Positions 31,459 to 33,981 of a DNA stretch of 33,981 nt are shown piece after piece. The position numbers and the translations under genes are program-made. Each line of letters starts with the position of its first letter. Positions within the stretch are counted from its first letter, which is position 1. The notes below the pieces were generated by a model that had not been told where the DNA came from, searched no databases, and saw nothing but the letters and a program-made list of their open reading frames with translations. This stretch comes from an uncultured Clostridiaceae bacterium (lineage in GTDB: Bacteria > Bacillota > Clostridia > TANB77 > CAG-508): positions 1-33,981 of the forward strand of contig CAOJCG010000017.1 of the NCBI GenBank assembly GCA_948356915.1. The letters are read 5' to 3'.

Positions 31459-31713
31459 CTATTCTAATGGTTCTATTTTTCTAAAATTTTGAGTTTCCCA
31501 TATATTCATTATATCTTTTTTATTTTTTAATATCCACTCTTTTACTAATTTCAACGCTTTATCTGGTAAATCTCCTTCTATTACTTCTAATGTTTCAATA
31601 TTTATAGCCGACATATATTCTCCATATATAGCATGTAAATGTGGTGGATTATGCTCTTTTTGCATAAAATATATTTTTATTACTATTCCATAAAATTTCG
31701 AAATTACTGGCAT
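31459..31713 (-). CDS. DUF4160 domain protein
   Basis: An 84-residue protein with the family's hallmark VISKFYGIVIKIYFMQKEHN, PPHLHAIYGEY and the C-terminal KALKLVKEWILKNKKDIMNI W stretch. DUF4160 proteins almost always sit next to a DUF2442 gene, as here, and are suspected to be the toxin-like partner. No catalytic activity is established. An AAAGGAG ribosome site precedes the ATG. Confidence 0.87.
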   Translation of the reverse strand: MPVISKFYGIVIKIYFMQKEHNPPHLHAIYGEYMSAINIETLEVIEGDLPDKALKLVKEWILKNKKDIMNIWETQNFRKIEPLE

Positions 31714-31783
31714 TCCTTTTATCTCCTTTATATTATCATTATTTATTATTTAAATCAACTGTTAAGTTAATTTTTATTTTCTT

Positions 31784-32869
31784 TTATTTGTTGTTTTTTT
31801 CTTGCTGTTGCATATTAAAAATAGCTTTCTGACTTTCTATTTCAGCACGTAATTCTTCTTTTGTTGGTAGATATAAACTATATTTACTTGCAAATAATTT
31901 TTCACTTCCGTTTAGCATAGAATATTTTGCAATATCTTCATCTGTATCTGAACATAGTATAATTCCTATTGTTGGGTTATCATCTTCTCCTCTTTTTAAT
32001 TCATCAAACATTCTAATATACATATCCATCTGACCTATATCTTGATGTGTTATTTTACTTGTTTTTAAATCTATTAATACAAAACATTTTAATATGTAGT
32101 TATAAAAAACTAAATCAATATAATAATCTTCTTTTTCTGTATGTATATGTAATTGCCTTGCTACAAAAGCATATCCTTTTCCTAGTTCTATTAAAAATTT
32201 TTGAATATTAGTTATTATACTTTTTTCTATATCTGATTCTGTAAAAGATTGTTCTGGACTAAAACCTAAAAATTCTGCTATTACTGGATTTTTTATAAAT
32301 TCTAATTTATTTAATAAATCATCTTTTGTTTTTTCTTTCATTTCTTTTATTACAGGTTCTTTTATTTGAGATTTTAATAGTCTGTAATAATATTGTGATG
32401 AAATATTACGTTGTAATGTTTTTACACTCCATGTTTGTTTGGAAGCTTCTTTTTCATACCAATCTCTTGCTTGTTTATCAGAAACTTGTAATAGTGCTTT
32501 TTAATGTGTCCATGATAATAAGTTTTTAAATTGTCGCCTCGGCGAGGCGACAATTTGAGGAAAATTTCTATAAAAACTTAAAAATCTGTATAAATTACTT
32601 CTATCAAATCCTTTTCCATATTGTTTTGTTAGTTCTTTAGATAACTTTTTTATTATTTCCACTCCATATTCGGCTCTAGAATTTCCTTGTAATTCTTCTT
32701 CAGCAATTCTATATCCAATTAGCCAATTTCTCTCAACTAATGCAATATTAACAGATTTATATGCATATTCTTTTGCTGAATCTATAATAGTACATACATC
32801 TTCTAGTATATTTTCTGTATTTTGATATTTAATAATATTAAAATTATTATTTACTTTTTCTAACTTCAT
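31784..32869 (-). pseudogene. YhcG-type (DUF1016) PDDEXK nuclease, in-frame TAA
   Basis: One frame, broken only by TAA at 32501-32503. The N-terminal DUF1016 domain (32869-32504) includes ALVERNWLIGYRIAEEELQG, YGVEIIKKLSKELTKQYGKG, FDRSNLYRF and KNLLSWTH. After the stop the frame goes on KALLQVSDKQARDWYEKEAS and QRNISSQYYYRLL. The PDDEXK nuclease part then follows, with DYYIDLVFYNYILKCFVLID (Asp and Glu/Asp...K core, ending LKTSK) and GQMDMYIRMFDELKRGEDDN. Family members read LSWTHY at the stop, so Tyr (TAT/TAC) has become TAA. The C-terminal half could still be made from internal starts but lacks an obvious ribosome site. These nucleases are tied to recombination and mobile or defence regions. 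Confidence 0.85.
32528..32556. repeat. GC-rich perfect 13-bp palindrome inside the DUF1016 gene
   Basis: AAATTGTCGCCTC, centre GGC, GAGGCGACAATTT. It encodes the QIVASPRRQF part of the protein, 24 nt before the in-frame stop. Very GC-rich for this window. Confidence 0.85.
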
Positions 32870-32889
32870 TTTTTCCTTCTTTCTTATAT

Positions 32890-33613
32890 TTATATAAGCA
32901 TTTTTGCTAATTCTTGCTGTTCTGAACTTAAATTAAAATCTTTTCCATTATTTTTTATTAAATTATGTAGGTTTTCTATTGTTCTTGCTTCTTTTATTGT
33001 GTTTTCCATTGGTACTAGCTCTTTTAATTCTGACCTTATTTTATATATTTGTGTTGTCATTCCTTCAAAATCTTTATTATTAAAGCATTCTTTCCAATTA
33101 CTAGAATATCTTTGAAGTCTTTCTGCACTTTTTATTTGCTGATTAAATTCATTTTCAATATTATTTGCCACATTATTTAGTAATGTATTTTTTCCTGTGC
33201 GTATTGTTCTTGCTATTGTTGTTGGTAAAACTCCTTTTTCTTCTGTTTTTTCTAGTACATAATCTATGGTATCTGACATTCCGTCTATTATTCCACCTTT
33301 TTGTACTGCTGCTTGCATTTGTGATATATTTTCAAAGTTTCCTGTAAATATTCCGTATTGCACTTTTTCCTAAATCTATTGCAGATGAAACTACTTTTTT
33401 TATTCCTTCTGAAAGTCCTTCTTTTAATAAAGTATCTTTTATTTCTATTACTTGATTTTCTATTAAATCTGGAAGTAACATTCTAAGGCCTATATCCATT
33501 CCTGCATTTACTGTTTTTCCTAATGTTGTTTCTAAAAAATTATTTTGTTTCTTTCCTATTTCTATATTATTTGAAATATTATTTTCTTGTAAATTATTTT
33601 CCATTAAATTCAT
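32890..33613 (-). pseudogene. hypothetical protein, broken by a 1-nt frameshift
   Basis: Two overlapping frames (33613-33332 and 33363-32890) read as one protein of ~240 residues if one A in GCAATACGG (~33355-33362) is removed: ...SAIDLGKSA then YGIFTGNFENISQMQAAVQK. I do not recognise the family. The N-terminal part has GKTVNAGMDIGLRMLLPDLI, and the C-terminal part is helical with KSAERLQRYSSNWKECFNNK, resembling a cytoplasmic helical protein. The start is the ATG at 33613 with AAAAGGAGA upstream. Downstream (20 nt) is the broken nuclease gene; upstream (15 nt) is the partial ATPase-like gene, so all three look like an operon. Confidence 0.65.
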
Positions 33614-33628
33614 ATGCTTGTTCTCCTT

Positions 33629-33981
33629 TTATATATTAAATATTTTTTCATATTCTTTTTTTATTTCTTTTTTTATTAATTTATTTTGTTTATAATTTTT
33701 ATTAATTAATAAATTATATTTTTCATTAAAATTTATTTTTCCTAATATTTTATATTCATTAAATATATTTTTAATTATTTTGTCTTTTACTGAATGTTTA
33801 TTATATTTATTAATTAATAAATTAATTTTATTTTTTTCTATATTCCATTCTTTATTATAAATTTCTAATAAATTTTTTGCCTTTTTTATTTCTATTAAAT
33901 TAGCTTCGAATAAATAAATATTTAAGTCTGGATCTATGTCAAGTTTTTGGACACTTTTTTTGAGAATTTTTTTATATTTTT
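33629..33981 (-). CDS. C-terminal part of a possible ATPase-like protein, cut by window end
   Basis: A frame open from the window edge to a TAA at 33629-33631, ~117 residues. It begins VQKLDIDPDLNIYLFEANLI, then EWNIEKNKINLLINKYNKHS and ILGKINFNEKYNLLINKNYK, and ends in a Lys-rich tail. This pattern (a strand, a helix, then INLLINKYNK before a basic helix) recalls the C-terminal half of MinD/CpaE-type P-loop ATPases. The P-loop is not in the window, so this is a guess. Composition is extremely Lys/Asn/Ile-rich. It is probably the first visible gene of the leftward unit with the frameshifted protein. Confidence 0.5.
   Translation of the reverse strand, partial: KYKKILKKSVQKLDIDPDLNIYLFEANLIEIKKAKNLLEIYNKEWNIEKNKINLLINKYNKHSVKDKIIKNIFNEYKILGKINFNEKYNLLINKNYKQNKLIKKEIKKEYEKIFNI

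Overview
The window is very AT-rich, has strong Gram-positive Shine-Dalgarno sites (AGGAGG) and classic TTGACA/TATAAT-type promoters, and carries Firmicutes-type genes (a YkpA-like ABC-F ATPase, VanW with G5, a zinc-finger DnaC/DnaI loader, a PrgI-type conjugation protein). It most likely comes from a chromosome of an uncultured gut- or rumen-type member of the Clostridia. I cannot place it more precisely from sequence alone.

Layout. 1-5.1 kb: an unknown protein, tex, a REP-associated Y1 transposase (RAYT) and an internally duplicated gene broken by a 1-nt frameshift. Three copies of one 31-nt palindrome surround these genes. 5.1-9.7 kb: an ABC-F ATPase behind a hairpin leader, small proteins, CorA, an HdeD-like protein and tRNA-Lys(CUU). 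9.8-14.9 kb: cell-surface genes (VanW/G5, a CBM-like protein, a pilin-like GLUG protein), an XRE/S24-like regulator and a small ribbon-helix-helix-like protein. 14.9-18.9 kb: a leftward cluster of HNH nuclease, MFS, broken glycosyltransferase, MFS paralogue and short-chain dehydrogenase. 19.0-19.5 kb: a tRNA operon Lys(UUU)-Glu(UUC)-Thr(UGU), in which tRNA-Thr is split by a 243-nt group I intron. 19.7-21.0 kb: two small metabolic/membrane genes.

21.2-25.1 kb: a fragment of a conjugative type IV secretion module (VirD4, VirB2-like, VirB6/TrbL-like, PrgI/VirB3-like) that stops where VirB4 would be expected. A dinD-like gene with its frame broken at an A AAA AAG heptamer follows instead. 26-28 kb: DnaD-like and DnaC-like replication genes. 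28.6-31 kb: gyrA. 31.2-34 kb: a DUF4160/DUF2442 pair, a YhcG-type PDDEXK nuclease gene with an in-frame stop, another frameshifted gene, and the C-terminal end of an ATPase-like gene cut by the window edge.

The strongest finding is the intron-bearing tRNA-Thr. Its core can be folded by eye (P1-P9) and resembles the Azoarcus tRNA-Ile (IC3) intron as I remember it. The window is also rich in palindromic intergenic elements of at least three kinds and in genes broken by single-base changes. The breaks mean either real decay of accessory DNA or assembly indels, which reads would decide.
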